This document shows positions 55,300-64,000 of a stretch of 64,000 bases of DNA, piece by piece; position 1 is the first letter of the stretch; each line of letters begins with the position of its first letter. Source of the DNA: Pseudomonadota bacterium. GTDB lineage: Bacteria; Pseudomonadota; Gammaproteobacteria; Burkholderiales; Chitinibacteraceae. Location of the stretch: NCBI GenBank assembly GCA_018261735.1, contig JAGTRM010000012.1, positions 25,149 through 89,148 on the forward strand, read 5' to 3'. The notes below the pieces were generated by a model that saw nothing but the letters and a program-made list of their open reading frames with translations, was not told the DNA's origin and searched no databases. The position numbers were made by a program, and so were the translations under genes.

Positions 55300-58200
55300 T
55301 CAGGCTTGGGCGGCCCACATGTGGTCGGCCAGCTGGTCCACGATCAGACCGAACTCGCCGTCGAATAGCTGGTTCAAGCGCTCAAAAGGGTTGGCACCGT
55401 ATTTATCACGTACGGGGGCGGATTGCCAGAACTCGCTGTCGATCACGATGCTGTGCTTGATGCGTTCGGCAATGAACTTGAGTGCTTTTTCCTGGTTGGG
55501 GGTCCAGCTGCGCGACTGCAGGATGCGCGCCACGGCGCGGTCGACGCGCTCGGCAAACGGTAGCAACGGATCGCCCAGCGCGGCCTGGCGGATATAGCCG
55601 ATGATGCTGGCGGCGATGTCGACATTCCTGGCATCGTGCCAGGCCTTGGCGATGGCCTTTTCGCCGAAGCCCTGGGTATCCAGCCAGAGTGCCAGTTCGC
55701 GCAGGTCGGCACGGGTCAGGCTCTTGGGGCGGGTGGCAATGACTTGCAGCGCGGTCACCTGGTTGAGGTTGTTGCGGATGAAATCGTTGAAGTAGGCCAG
55801 GTAATCCTGCGGCCGGGTGATCGGGTTGCCGTCCTTGTCCTTGCCGTAGCCGACGATAACATCGACGACCTTGTCCGCGTGGGTGGAGATATAGAGCTTT
55901 TCGCGCAGGCCCACGGCATCGGCCAGATCGGAGAGCTTGTCCAGCAGCCTGGGCGCAGCCTTGAAAAGTTCGCGCGCAGCCTTGGGGCCGTGCGCTTTCA
56001 GGTGCGGCACAATTTCAGCCAGGGGCGGCGAGCCGGCAGCCTGCAAGGTGCGATTGAGTTGTTCCAGCGCTTCCTGCACTTCGATTTTCTGGCCATTGCG
56101 CTCCACCTGGCGCTGCAGGCGCTGGAAGCGGGCCAGTACGGCATTCAGCACCTGATCGGCATGGCTGGCTTCCGGTTTGTTCGGCACATGGCCGGCGAGT
56201 TCGTCGCTGCGCGGGTCGAGGATTTCGCCCACCAGCTCTTCCAGCGTTTGCCGGGGCTTGGGCGTGGAAGGCTGCATGGTGTCCACGGCGGCCAAGGCCT
56301 GATACAGGCGCACCGCATCGTAGATACGGAAAGTGTCTTTCGGGAACTCGTCGCACAGGCGCGTGGCGCGGCCTTTCATCTGCTCGTACAGAATCCGGCT
56401 GCGTACCCGGCGCATGAACAGCAGATTGGTGATGGCCGGCACATCGACCCCCGTGGTCAGCAGATCGACCGTCACCACGATGCGGGGGAAAGGCTGGGTG
56501 CGGAATTGACGAATCGCGCCAACCGGATCGCGCACCGAGCCGGTGATTTTCTGCACGAGGCCATCGGGTTGCGGGCCGTGGTATTCCACCAGCGCTTTCT
56601 TGAACAGATCGACCACCAGGTCGGCGTGCACATCGGTGACGCAGAACACCAAGGTTTTTTCCGGCGCGGTCGGATCAAGGTAGTCGCGCGCCATCTTGTC
56701 GACGATCACCTTGCTGAAGTTTTCATTCACCACCGCGCGGTTGAAGGCGTCGATTTCAAAAACCAGATCGTCGGCCAGCGTTTCGGTATTGAGTTCGCCA
56801 TCGAGCGTGACGGTATCGACCTCGCTGCCTTTCTCGAAGCGGATGTTGTTCTGCATCAGCTCGGTTTCAAAGCTGATCGGCGGTTCGTGGTCGACCAGAT
56901 AGCCGTCGACCACGGCTTCGGAATAGGTATAGGTAAAGACCGGGTGGCCGAAGATTTCGACGGTATGCAGCGCCGGGGTGGCGGTCAGGCCGATGCGGAT
57001 GGCATCGAAATAATCGAGCACGCGGCGATAGCTGGAGATGTAGTCTTCCTCATCGCGCAGGACCATTTCGCCTTCGCTCATGCCACGGTCGAGCACATAG
57101 CCACGGTGGGCTTCGTCGACAATGATGCAGTCGTAGCGGCGGATCGGCATGGCGGAATCGGTTTCGAAAATCCGCCGCACCATGGCTTGCACGGTGGCGA
57201 CATGCACGCGGGTCTTGCTGTCCGGTTCGCGGTCTTCGAGCTCCTTGATATCGTAGATGCTGGAAAACAGCATGCCGCCTTCCAGCCGGTATTCCTTGAA
57301 GGCATCCTGCGCTTGCGTGCCGAGCGAGTTGCGGTCAACCAGGAACAGGATACGGTTGAAGCGCCCTGAATTGAGCAGCCGGTAGATCAGGCCGATGATG
57401 GTGCGCGTTTTGCCGGTGCCGGTTGCCATGGCAAGCAGGGCACTGCGCTGACCATCGTGCAAGGCTTGTTCGACCCGGCGAATGGCGCGTTCCTGATAAT
57501 CGCGCAGGTTCAGGTGCGCAAAAGGCTCTTGCGCCAGCGCTTGTTCGGCGGAGTTCTGGTTCTGCGCAAGCAGGGCCAGCAGTTCTTCCGGCCGGTGCCA
57601 GTTCATCAGCGGGCGGGAATGGTTGTTCACATCGCGCAGATCGCGGTGCCAGATGCCGCTCTTGGTTTGCAACTGCTGCAGCCACGGGCGGGCGTTGCTG
57701 GCGTACACGAACGGAATCAAGTAATTGATGCCGTTGAGGCCGACCCATTGGTTCAGATAGCTTACTGCGCCATCGGCGACCACACCCGCCTGAACATCCT
57801 TGAGGATCAAACCGGCGGCGTATTCTTCGGCCTGGCGCAAATCGTCTGCAACATCGTTGCCATAGCGTTTGGCTTCGACAATGGCGACCGGGCGCAAGCC
57901 AACGAACAGCACATAATCCGCCCGCTTGGGCACACACGCGGCGTTCTGCGCGGGCCACTCGGCAATGGCCATGTTCCGGCCGGCCTGCGGACGTGCGCCT
58001 TTGCGATAATCCAGCCCAACCGTATCGGCTTCCCAGCCGGCTTGCTGCAATTGTTCGTCGATCAGTTTGCGGGTTTCTTTTTCGTCGAGCTGCAGCAGCG
58101 ATGCTGCCTTACTTGCGGCGGAAATCAGCTTGTCCAGATTACCCTTGGGTTCGGCCACGGCGGCAGCCTGTTGGGCTGCCAATTGCGCGGCAAGTTCGGC

Positions 58201-58806
58201 TTTGGCTTGATCTGCCTCGTTGGCAAGTTGCGCCCAGAGTTCCCTCTCTTCCGCGATGCTGGAAAGCTCCAGCCGGGTTGCTTGCAGCTGTGCTGCCGCA
58301 GCCTCATGGCTTTGCTGGTAAGTGGCCAGCGCTTCCCGCAGTTGTGTCAGCTCGGTACGGAGCGCTTCGCTTTCGTCGACAGGCGCAGCCGGGGGGATAA
58401 ACGGGCCGGATTTGTAATGGGGATCTTTGAGCGTGCGATGGAACCACAGGCTCAATTGCCAGCTCAGCCGCAGCGCTTGCAGAGCGCTGCCATGATCATC
58501 CTTGAGCGCATGGTTGGCTTCGTTGCCTTCCTTGCGAACCTGGTGGAAAAGCTGTGCCACATCACGCGGCAGCACGCCACGATCATTCAGGCGGCGCAGC
58601 AGCTCCAGCTGGGCTTCCGCAGGCTGATTCAACAATCCGGTATGGGCGGCAAGCGTCTGCGCGAGCATTTCGGCAAGCTGGCGCAGCTTGAGCAGGCAGG
58701 TATTGGGGTCTTCGGTGAAATAGCGCTCCGCCAGTGCGCCCAGACGCCAGAGTTGCTTATCGTGCTGCTTGAGTACATCAAAGTTGGATTTGATCTGGTC
58801 AGCCAT
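55300..58806 (-). CDS. hsdR: Type I restriction endonuclease subunit R
   Basis: The protein has 1168 residues. An N-terminal DUF4145-like helical region with coiled coil (about 150-230) is followed by the nuclease domain: D in ADYVLFVGL and ExK in PVAIVEAKRYG (about 300-310). The helicase motor has Walker A MATGTGKTRT (about 462) and DEAH in IIVDEAHRGY (about 564). A C-terminal helical domain follows. It cuts DNA after ATP-driven translocation when the site is unmethylated. All motifs are intact, so the system looks functional. It heads the hsdR-hsdM-hsdS unit. Confidence 0.95.
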   Translation of the reverse strand: MADQIKSNFDVLKQHDKQLWRLGALAERYFTEDPNTCLLKLRQLAEMLAQTLAAHTGLLNQPAEAQLELLRRLNDRGVLPRDVAQLFHQVRKEGNEANHALKDDHGSALQALRLSWQLSLWFHRTLKDPHYKSGPFIPPAAPVDESEALRTELTQLREALATYQQSHEAAAAQLQATRLELSSIAEERELWAQLANEADQAKAELAAQLAAQQAAAVAEPKGNLDKLISAASKAASLLQLDEKETRKLIDEQLQQAGWEADTVGLDYRKGARPQAGRNMAIAEWPAQNAACVPKRADYVLFVGLRPVAIVEAKRYGNDVADDLRQAEEYAAGLILKDVQAGVVADGAVSYLNQWVGLNGINYLIPFVYASNARPWLQQLQTKSGIWHRDLRDVNNHSRPLMNWHRPEELLALLAQNQNSAEQALAQEPFAHLNLRDYQERAIRRVEQALHDGQRSALLAMATGTGKTRTIIGLIYRLLNSGRFNRILFLVDRNSLGTQAQDAFKEYRLEGGMLFSSIYDIKELEDREPDSKTRVHVATVQAMVRRIFETDSAMPIRRYDCIIVDEAHRGYVLDRGMSEGEMVLRDEEDYISSYRRVLDYFDAIRIGLTATPALHTVEIFGHPVFTYTYSEAVVDGYLVDHEPPISFETELMQNNIRFEKGSEVDTVTLDGELNTETLADDLVFEIDAFNRAVVNENFSKVIVDKMARDYLDPTAPEKTLVFCVTDVHADLVVDLFKKALVEYHGPQPDGLVQKITGSVRDPVGAIRQFRTQPFPRIVVTVDLLTTGVDVPAITNLLFMRRVRSRILYEQMKGRATRLCDEFPKDTFRIYDAVRLYQALAAVDTMQPSTPKPRQTLEELVGEILDPRSDELAGHVPNKPEASHADQVLNAVLARFQRLQRQVERNGQKIEVQEALEQLNRTLQAAGSPPLAEIVPHLKAHGPKAARELFKAAPRLLDKLSDLADAVGLREKLYISTHADKVVDVIVGYGKDKDGNPITRPQDYLAYFNDFIRNNLNQVTALQVIATRPKSLTRADLRELALWLDTQGFGEKAIAKAWHDARNVDIAASIIGYIRQAALGDPLLPFAERVDRAVARILQSRSWTPNQEKALKFIAERIKHSIVIDSEFWQSAPVRDKYGANPFERLNQLFDGEFGLIVDQLADHMWAAQA

Positions 58807-58842
58807 TGGCGCCCTTGGTTGGGGGTATCCACGTCAGCCTGG

Positions 58843-58871
58843 ATAATACGCTGCGCCAGTAGGGCCGTGAA
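58843..58871 (-). promoter_or_regulatory. Possible hsdR promoter
   Basis: On the minus strand TTCACG (58866-58871) and TATTAT (58843-58848) are 17 bp apart, and the -10 hexamer is 37 bp upstream of the hsdR start. The -35 match is only moderate. Confidence 0.4.
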
Positions 58872-59118
58872 CTTGCGTAATGATCGCGGTGGTGAATTCA
58901 ACGGATGGCGGGCATTTCGTTCAAACAATCCGAGCCAAACAGGACTAGATTCAAAGCCACACGGAATAGCGAATGGTTCGAAATCTCGATCCTCAAGAGG
59001 GCGAGGCTCAGTCCGCCTGAAATTTTGGGACACGGGATCGTTCAACCGGGATCGATGCCGTTTTGCACAGTCATTCGGAGGGAATTAAAGCGACGAGAGT
59101 ATTTCGTTGATTTCAAAT

Positions 59119-59150
59119 GAAAAAAGCAGGAGATCGTAAAATCTCCTGCT
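59119..59150 (-). terminator. Terminator of tRNA-Pro
   Basis: AGCAGGAGAT and ATCTCCTGCT form a perfect 10-bp stem with a 6-nt loop. On the minus strand a T-run follows (TTTTTT). It starts 10 bp after the tRNA end. Confidence 0.92.
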
Positions 59151-59159
59151 TTCTGAACC

Positions 59160-59236
59160 TGGTCGGGGTGAGAGGATTCGAACCTCCGGCCTCTACGTCC
59201 CGAACGTAGCGCTCTACCAGGCTAAGCTACACCCCG
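59160..59236 (-). tRNA. tRNA-Pro (CGG)
   Basis: This is a complete 77-nt tRNA with encoded CCA. The acceptor is CGGGGTG/CACCCCG and the anticodon stem CTACG/CGTAG, with loop TTCGGGA (anticodon CGG). The T-arm is GGAGG-TTCGAAT-CCTCT. Confidence 0.97.
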
Positions 59237-59251
59237 CTTGAAGAGAACGGG

Positions 59252-59281
59252 ATTATCCGCGCCCTACGCAGGGCCTGTCAA
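59252..59281 (-). promoter_or_regulatory. Promoter of tRNA-Pro
   Basis: On the minus strand TTGACA (59276-59281) is followed after 18 bp by GATAAT (59252-59257), 15 bp before the tRNA. The spacer is one base longer than ideal and itself contains a small palindrome (GCCCTGCGTAGGGC). Confidence 0.75.
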
Positions 59282-59359
59282 CCCCTGAGCCAGGGTTGCC
59301 GGCAGAAATAAAACGTTAGCTTCCCGCATGCGGCTCGCCACTCCGCGACGGATGCAAAC

Positions 59360-60223
59360 TCAGGCGAGCGCCAACTTGTTTTTCAAAAAAGCAATCGTCC
59401 GCGTCCACGCCAGTGCAGCGGCAGCCGCGTCATAGCGTGCGGCATTGGTATCGTTATTGAAGGCATGATTGACGCCTTCATACATAAAGAGCTGGTAATC
59501 CTTCCCCGCTGCTTTCAACGCCGCCTCATACGCGGGAATGCCGGCATTGATCCGCGCATCCAGCGCTGCGTAGTGCAGCATCAGACTTGCCCGGATTTTC
59601 GGAACGTCTTCAGCCTTGGGCTGGCCACCATAATAAGCCACTGCCGCCCGCACATCAGGCGCATTCACGGCGAGCTGGTTGGCCATGCTTCCCCCCCAGC
59701 AAAAACCCACGCAACCCACGTTTCCGGACGAATCCGGCCGATTCTTCAAATAGACACTGGTTGCCAGGTAATGGGCGAGCGTTTCCTGCATATCCAGCGC
59801 CGCAATCATTTGCGAGGCTTTGTCCATGTCTTCAGGCGTCCCCCCCACCGGGGAAAGCGCGTCCAGCGCCAAAGCCAGGAAACCCTCTAGCGCCAAGCGC
59901 CGCGTGACATCCATGATGTGCGGATTAAGGCCACGGTTTTCATGGATAACCAGAACCGCAGGCAATTTTGTCCCCCCCTTGGGTTTGGCAAAATACGCGC
60001 GCAAAGTCTTGTTCATGGCTCCCGCATAATCCACATACCCGGCATCCAGGCGAATATCACTGGCCGGAACGGTTTCCGCATAGGCGTAGTTGTTTTCCAG
60101 AGCAGGGAGCAAGGCCGCAGCGCCTGCGCTGCCAGCCAGCGCACTCAAGCGATCCATGAAGGTACGCCGGCTCATGGTGGAATGGGTGTACTCGTCGTAG
60201 AGCTGTATGAATTTCTGATCCAT
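59360..60223 (-). CDS. Tat-exported dienelactone hydrolase family protein
   Basis: The protein has 287 residues from the ATG at 60223 with AAAGGG upstream. An SRRTFMDRLSALAG twin-arginine motif followed by a hydrophobic stretch marks a Tat signal. The alpha/beta hydrolase has GCVGFCWGGSM with the nucleophile Cys of dienelactone hydrolases, an Asp region near LHYAALD, and the catalytic His in GVNHAFNND. It probably hydrolyses an ester or lactone in the periplasm. Cytosolic chlorocatechol-pathway DLHs lack such a signal. It stands alone. Confidence 0.88.
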   Translation of the reverse strand: MDQKFIQLYDEYTHSTMSRRTFMDRLSALAGSAGAAALLPALENNYAYAETVPASDIRLDAGYVDYAGAMNKTLRAYFAKPKGGTKLPAVLVIHENRGLNPHIMDVTRRLALEGFLALALDALSPVGGTPEDMDKASQMIAALDMQETLAHYLATSVYLKNRPDSSGNVGCVGFCWGGSMANQLAVNAPDVRAAVAYYGGQPKAEDVPKIRASLMLHYAALDARINAGIPAYEAALKAAGKDYQLFMYEGVNHAFNNDTNAARYDAAAAALAWTRTIAFLKNKLALA

Positions 60224-60324
60224 GATCAAACCCTTTGTTCACGCCAATGATATTGATAATAGCTATCACATGGAATTCGTGCCACGGGTTCAATGCCAAT
60301 ATCCGTCCGCCGGACGGTCAATAA

Positions 60325-60352
60325 AAAACGCCCGGCAGGTGCCGGGCGTTTT
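60325..60352 (-). terminator. Terminator of glnK-amtB
   Basis: AAAACGCCCGGC and GCCGGGCGTTTT form a 12-bp stem with a 4-nt loop and a T-tract on both strands, 38 bp after the amtB stop. It can also act on the dienelactone hydrolase side only for plus-strand transcripts. Confidence 0.9.
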
Positions 60353-60389
60353 CTGTGCGATCCAAAAACCGCATTTGCAACTTTGCTGC

Positions 60390-61802
60390 TTACTCGATCC
60401 GTTCGCCGTGTTGAGTAACGTCGAGACCTTCGCGCTCTTCTTCTTCCGGCACGCGCAGACCGATGATCACGTCCACACCCTTGAGAATGATGAAAGTCAG
60501 AACACCGGAGTAGATCACGGTAAAGAAGGCGCCCTTGAGCTGAACCAGCACGCTGCCTTCAACACCGCCAATACCCTTGACCGCAAACACGCCAGTCAGG
60601 ATGGCACCCAGGAAACCACCAACACCGTGCACGCCAAACGCATCGAGCGAATCGTCGTAGCCCAGCATGTGCTTCAGGTAAACCGCAGACCAGTAGCAAA
60701 CCACGCCCGAGATCAGGCCAATCATCAAGGCACCGGATACACCCACGAAACCTGCTGCCGGAGTGATGGCAACCAAACCCGCTACGGCACCCGAAGCGAT
60801 ACCGAGCACGGAAGGCTTGCCCTTGGTGACCCACTCGGCAAACATCCAGGCCAGTGCGGCGGCAGCCGTTGCCACATGCGTTACCAGCATGGCCATACCT
60901 GCACGGCCATCAGCAGCAACAGCAGAGCCGGCGTTGAAACCGAACCAACCCACCCACAGCATCGAAGCGCCAACCAGCGTCAGCACCAGGTTGTGCGGCA
61001 TCATCGATTCACGGCCATAACCGATACGCTTGCCCATGACCAGGCAGCAAACCAGACCGGCCACACCGGCATTGATGTGCACCACGGTACCGCCGGCAAA
61101 GTCGAGCACGCCATCGGTAAACATCCAGCCGGTCGGCTCCCACACCATGTGGGCAATCGGAATGTAAACCACCACCAGCCACAGAGCCATGAAGGCCAGC
61201 ATGGCAGAGAACTTCATCCGCTCAGCAAACGCACCGGTAATCAGCGCCGGGGTGATGATCGCGAAAGTCATCTGGAACAGGGCAAACACCGATTCAGGAA
61301 TCGTACCGGCCAGGTGGGAAACGCTCAGCATCCCATCTTCCTTGAGGAAGGAAATTCCATCCATCATGACGCGGGAGAAGCCGCCAAGGAAGCCGTTACC
61401 CGGGGTAAATGCCAGGGAATAACCGATCACGACCCAGACAATGCTGGCCAGCCCTGTAATCGCGAACGATTGCATCAGCGTGGCAAGCACGTTTTTCTTG
61501 CGCACCATGCCGCCGTAGAACAGCGCCAGACCCGGGATGGTCATGAACAGCACGAGGGCAGTTGCCACGATCATCCAGGCGGTATCGCCCGAATTGATGG
61601 CGGAAGCCTTGACCATGTTAGGGGCCGTGGGAGCCGCTGCAGCAGCAGGCTCGGAAGCCGGTGCCGCATCGGGTGCCGACGCGGCCACAGATGCTTCGGC
61701 CGCAACCGGTGCGCTGGCTGCAGCAGAGGCATCATCCGCAAAACAGGGTGCTGCCAGGATCATCGCGCCGAACAGCGCGAGCGTAGCAAACAGCTTTTTC
61801 AT
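60390..61802 (-). CDS. amtB: Ammonium transporter AmtB
   Basis: The protein has 470 residues. A signal peptide (KKLFATLALFGAMILAAPCFA) is followed by an Ala/Pro-rich linker of about 40 residues, then eleven membrane helices. Family hallmarks are ALFYGGMVRKKNVL, DFAGGTVVHINAGVAGLV with the first pore histidine, and GVHGVGGFLGAI with the second. It conducts ammonium into the cytoplasm and is gated by GlnK, encoded just upstream (26 bp). The Ala/Pro-rich spacer is longer than in E. coli AmtB. Confidence 0.95.
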   Translation of the reverse strand: MKKLFATLALFGAMILAAPCFADDASAAASAPVAAEASVAASAPDAAPASEPAAAAAPTAPNMVKASAINSGDTAWMIVATALVLFMTIPGLALFYGGMVRKKNVLATLMQSFAITGLASIVWVVIGYSLAFTPGNGFLGGFSRVMMDGISFLKEDGMLSVSHLAGTIPESVFALFQMTFAIITPALITGAFAERMKFSAMLAFMALWLVVVYIPIAHMVWEPTGWMFTDGVLDFAGGTVVHINAGVAGLVCCLVMGKRIGYGRESMMPHNLVLTLVGASMLWVGWFGFNAGSAVAADGRAGMAMLVTHVATAAAALAWMFAEWVTKGKPSVLGIASGAVAGLVAITPAAGFVGVSGALMIGLISGVVCYWSAVYLKHMLGYDDSLDAFGVHGVGGFLGAILTGVFAVKGIGGVEGSVLVQLKGAFFTVIYSGVLTFIILKGVDVIIGLRVPEEEEREGLDVTQHGERIE

Positions 61803-61828
61803 CTTGAATTTCTCCTTTGTTTTTATTG

Positions 61829-62206
<378 letters not shown>

Positions 62207-62214
62207 TCAACAAG

Positions 62215-62230
62215 AGCATAAAGCGTGCCA
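62215..62230 (-). promoter_or_regulatory. Sigma-54 promoter of glnK-amtB
   Basis: On the minus strand TGGCACGCTTTATGCT fits the -24/-12 consensus TGGCACG-N4-TTGCW with one mismatch, and the invariant GG and GC are correctly spaced. It lies about 48 bp upstream of the glnK start. NtrC-like sites follow upstream. Confidence 0.85.
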
Positions 62231-62281
62231 GAGTACAAATCGCGCAAAAGCATGATTAAGTTAAGCACATTTCCCCGTAAA

Positions 62282-62340
62282 TGCACCAAATTGGAACGTC
62301 ATTTTCAAAGCGCACCGGAACCGATTTCCAGTTTGGTGCA
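62282..62340 (-). promoter_or_regulatory. Pair of NtrC enhancer sites in inverted orientation
   Basis: TGCACCAAATTGGAAC (62282-62297) and its near mirror TTCCAGTTTGGTGCA (62326-62340) each keep one perfect TGCACC half of the NtrC consensus TGCACC-N5-GGTGCA. Their centres are about 43 bp (four turns) apart, 50-125 bp upstream of the sigma-54 promoter, a normal enhancer position. Confidence 0.8.
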
Positions 62341-62401
62341 TCGAAAAAAGCATCCTGTCGGCTGAGATGCAAGGCCTGATGCATCGCATCATGCAGCTGC
62401 G

Positions 62402-62407
62402 TATAAT
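62402..62407 (+). promoter_or_regulatory. -10 hexamer of a likely argH promoter
   Basis: TATAAT lies 33 bp upstream of the argH start. The -35 region is poor (ATGCAT at 17 bp), so an activator or another -35 may matter. Confidence 0.5.
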
Positions 62408-62440
62408 CAGCAAATTTTCCCTATCAGCAGGATCAACCCC

Positions 62441-63826
62441 ATGGAAACCAGCAACAAGACTTGGTCCGGCCGCTTCACCGAGCCCGTAAGCGACCTGGTC
62501 AAGCGCTACACCGCATCGGTGACATTCGACAAACGCATGGCAGAGGTTGATATCCAAGGATCCTTGGCCCATGCCGCCATGCTCAACCAGGTTGGCGTAC
62601 TGTCAGATGAGGATCTTGCCGCCATCGTGACTGGCATGGATGAAATCCTGCAGGACATCCGCCAAGGCCGTTTCGAGTGGGATATCGATCTCGAAGACGT
62701 ACATATGAATATCGAACGCCGGTTGACGGAAAAGATCGGCGATGCCGGCAAGCGCCTGCATACCGGCCGCAGCCGCAACGATCAGGTTGCCACCGATATC
62801 CGCCTCTATCTGCGCGGCGCTTCCGATGATATCGGTGGACTGATTCGCGAACTGCAAAAAAGCCTGCTGGCGCTTGCTGAAAAACACGCCGCCACCGTCA
62901 TGCCGGGATTTACGCACCTGCAGGTCGCCCAGCCCGTCACGTTCGGCCACCACATGTTGGCTTACGTTGAAATGCTGGGCCGCGATGCCGAACGATTTGT
63001 CGACTGCCGCCGCCGCATCAACCGCTTGCCGCTAGGCGCCGCCGCACTCGCCGGCACCACCTACCCGATCGACCGGCATCTCACTGCCCAATTGCTCGGT
63101 TTTGACGGCGTCTGTGAAAACTCGCTCGATGCAGTCTCCGATCGCGATTTCGCCATCGAATTCACCGCAGCCGGCGCACTGACCATGACACACCTGTCCC
63201 GCCTCTCGGAAGAGCTGATCCTGTGGATGAGCCCGCGCTTTGGCTTCATCGACATCGCTGATCGCTTCTGCACCGGCTCGTCGATCATGCCGCAGAAGAA
63301 AAATCCGGATGTACCCGAACTGGTACGCGGCAAAACAGGTCGCGTCAACGGCGCCCTGATCGGGTTGCTCACCCTGATGAAAGGCCAGCCTCTTGCCTAC
63401 AACAAGGACAACCAGGAAGACAAGGAACCCTTGTTCGACACGGTAGATACCTTGGTTGACACCCTGCGTATCTACGCCGACATGATGCAAGGCGTTACCG
63501 TCAAAGCGGATGCCATGGCGCGCGCGGTTCGCCAGGGCTTTGCCACTGCCACCGATCTGGCCGATTACCTGGTCAAGAAAGGCTTGCCCTTCCGCGACGC
63601 CCACGAAGTCGTCGCCCGGGCAGTGCGTTATGCCGAAGAAGAAAAGAAAGACTTGGCCGATCTACAAGTGGTAGAACTCGCCACTTTCTCCCCGCTGATC
63701 ACAGCAGATGTTCTGAACGTGCTGACACCGGAAGGCTCGCTTGCCAGCCGCGACCATATTGGCGGCACTGCACCGAACCAAGTTCGTGCCGCAATTGAAC
63801 GCTGGAAGTCACGCCTCGCCCTGTAG
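62441..63826 (+). CDS. argH: Argininosuccinate lyase
   Basis: The protein has 461 residues. It begins [20 protein letters not shown]. It has the [12 protein letters not shown] catalytic region, and the superfamily signature is [12 protein letters not shown]. The protein is full length. It cleaves argininosuccinate to arginine and fumarate in the cytoplasm, the last step of arginine synthesis. CAGCAGGATC before the start is a weak ribosome site. It is divergent from glnK and followed by a terminator. Confidence 0.96.
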   Translation: METSNKTWSGRFTEPVSDLVKRYTASVTFDKRMAEVDIQGSLAHAAMLNQVGVLSDEDLAAIVTGMDEILQDIRQGRFEWDIDLEDVHMNIERRLTEKIGDAGKRLHTGRSRNDQVATDIRLYLRGASDDIGGLIRELQKSLLALAEKHAATVMPGFTHLQVAQPVTFGHHMLAYVEMLGRDAERFVDCRRRINRLPLGAAALAGTTYPIDRHLTAQLLGFDGVCENSLDAVSDRDFAIEFTAAGALTMTHLSRLSEELILWMSPRFGFIDIADRFCTGSSIMPQKKNPDVPELVRGKTGRVNGALIGLLTLMKGQPLAYNKDNQEDKEPLFDTVDTLVDTLRIYADMMQGVTVKADAMARAVRQGFATATDLADYLVKKGLPFRDAHEVVARAVRYAEEEKKDLADLQVVELATFSPLITADVLNVLTPEGSLASRDHIGGTAPNQVRAAIERWKSRLAL

Positions 63827-63847
63827 ATTGCAGTCCTTAATAAAAAC

Positions 63848-63880
63848 AAAGCCCCGTTCGCATGAACGGGGCTTTTTTTT
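63848..63880 (+). terminator. Terminator of argH
   Basis: AAAGCCCCGTTC and GAACGGGGCTTT form a perfect 12-bp stem with a 4-nt loop and a long T-run on the plus strand. Confidence 0.95.
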
Positions 63881-63914
63881 GCACATTCATACGCTGAATC
63901 TGCGCAGCAAAAGC

Positions 63915-63944
63915 AAAACCCCCAGCCTTTTGAGCTGGGGGTTT
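63915..63944 (-). terminator. Terminator of the rRNA operon
   Basis: On the minus strand, AAACCCCCAGC and GCTGGGGGTTT pair with a 7-nt loop, followed by a T-rich stretch. It lies about 10 bp after the 5S rRNA end, as expected for the last gene of an rrn operon. Confidence 0.9.
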
Positions 63945-63952
63945 CTTATGGG

Positions 63953-64000
63953 GAGTCTGGCGATGACCTACTTTCACACAGGCAATCTGCACTATCATCG
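63953..64000 (-). rRNA. 5S ribosomal RNA, 3' part
   Basis: The minus strand reads TGTGAAAGTAGGTCATCGCC and then AGAC, the conserved 3' end of beta-proteobacterial 5S rRNA. Only about 48 nt are in the window; the operon (23S, 16S) should lie to the right. Confidence 0.85.

Larger units (their letters stand above)
58807..59159 (-). other. Region between hsdR and tRNA-Pro
   Basis: These 353 bp carry a possible hsdR promoter (58843-58871) and the tRNA-Pro terminator (59119-59150). The remaining sequence contains a short open frame (58905-59120) with no resemblance to any family I know and no ribosome site. No direct repeat of the tRNA 3' end is visible here. Confidence 0.5.

Noticed and set aside
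58905..59120. A 71-codon gene between hsdR and tRNA-Pro
   Set aside because: No ribosome site, no family resemblance, and it overlaps the tRNA terminator.
58807..59236. tRNA-Pro as attachment site of an integrated island
   Set aside because: No integrase gene and no second copy of the tRNA 3' end were seen within the window, so an integration event is not supported.

Overview
The window looks like a chromosomal segment of a betaproteobacterium, most likely in or near the Neisseriales (Chromobacterium/Chitinibacter-like). This is an inference from protein family resemblance, a moderately high G+C content, the lptD-surA-pdxA-rsmA and LysM-dprA // def-fmt gene orders, and the 3' end of a 5S rRNA. 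I could not run a database search. Most of the segment is core genome. The accessory parts are a type I restriction-modification locus and a few repeat or relic stretches.

Layout. Positions 1-5563 hold the start of amgK (cell-wall recycling kinase), divergent from lptD-surA-pdxA-rsmA (outer-membrane assembly, vitamin B6 synthesis, rRNA methylation). Positions 5700-9857 hold a glutamate/aspartate ABC importer with two ATPase genes. Positions 9913-17067 (minus) hold a LysM protein, dprA, topA and a GGDEF-EAL protein, divergent from def-fmt. A tRNA-Phe and an OsmC-YcaO fusion gene follow. Positions 21906-27263 form a serine-use module: transporter, serine deaminase, and a LytS/LytTR-type two-component system that may sense the pyruvate product. 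Positions 27410-33279 carry an aldo-keto reductase, small metabolic genes, groES-groEL under a CIRCE element, and a nitronate monooxygenase. Positions 33388-36402 (minus) are an anaerobic ribonucleotide reductase operon. In it the glycyl-radical domain of NrdD is a separate 62-residue protein, behind NrdR boxes and possible DnaA boxes.

Positions 36736-43513 are a signalling stretch: an HD-GYP response regulator, a CHASE-PAS protein without an output domain, and a periplasmic solute-binding protein directly upstream of a membrane diguanylate cyclase. Then come uvrA, thiM-thiE, and a LysR regulator divergent from idnO-idnD (L-idonate/5-ketogluconate use). Positions 51332-58806 (minus) carry a membrane-anchored Mrr-like nuclease and hsdR-hsdM-hsdS, next to a tRNA-Pro gene. 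The right end has a Tat-exported dienelactone hydrolase, glnK-amtB behind a sigma-54/NtrC control region, argH, and the 3' end of an rRNA operon on the minus strand.

The most noteworthy observations are the split NrdD with a strong intercistronic hairpin, the serine/pyruvate sensing module, the solute-binding-protein/diguanylate-cyclase pair, and the nested palindromic repeats at the edge of the restriction locus. I found no CRISPR array, prophage or intact insertion sequence.
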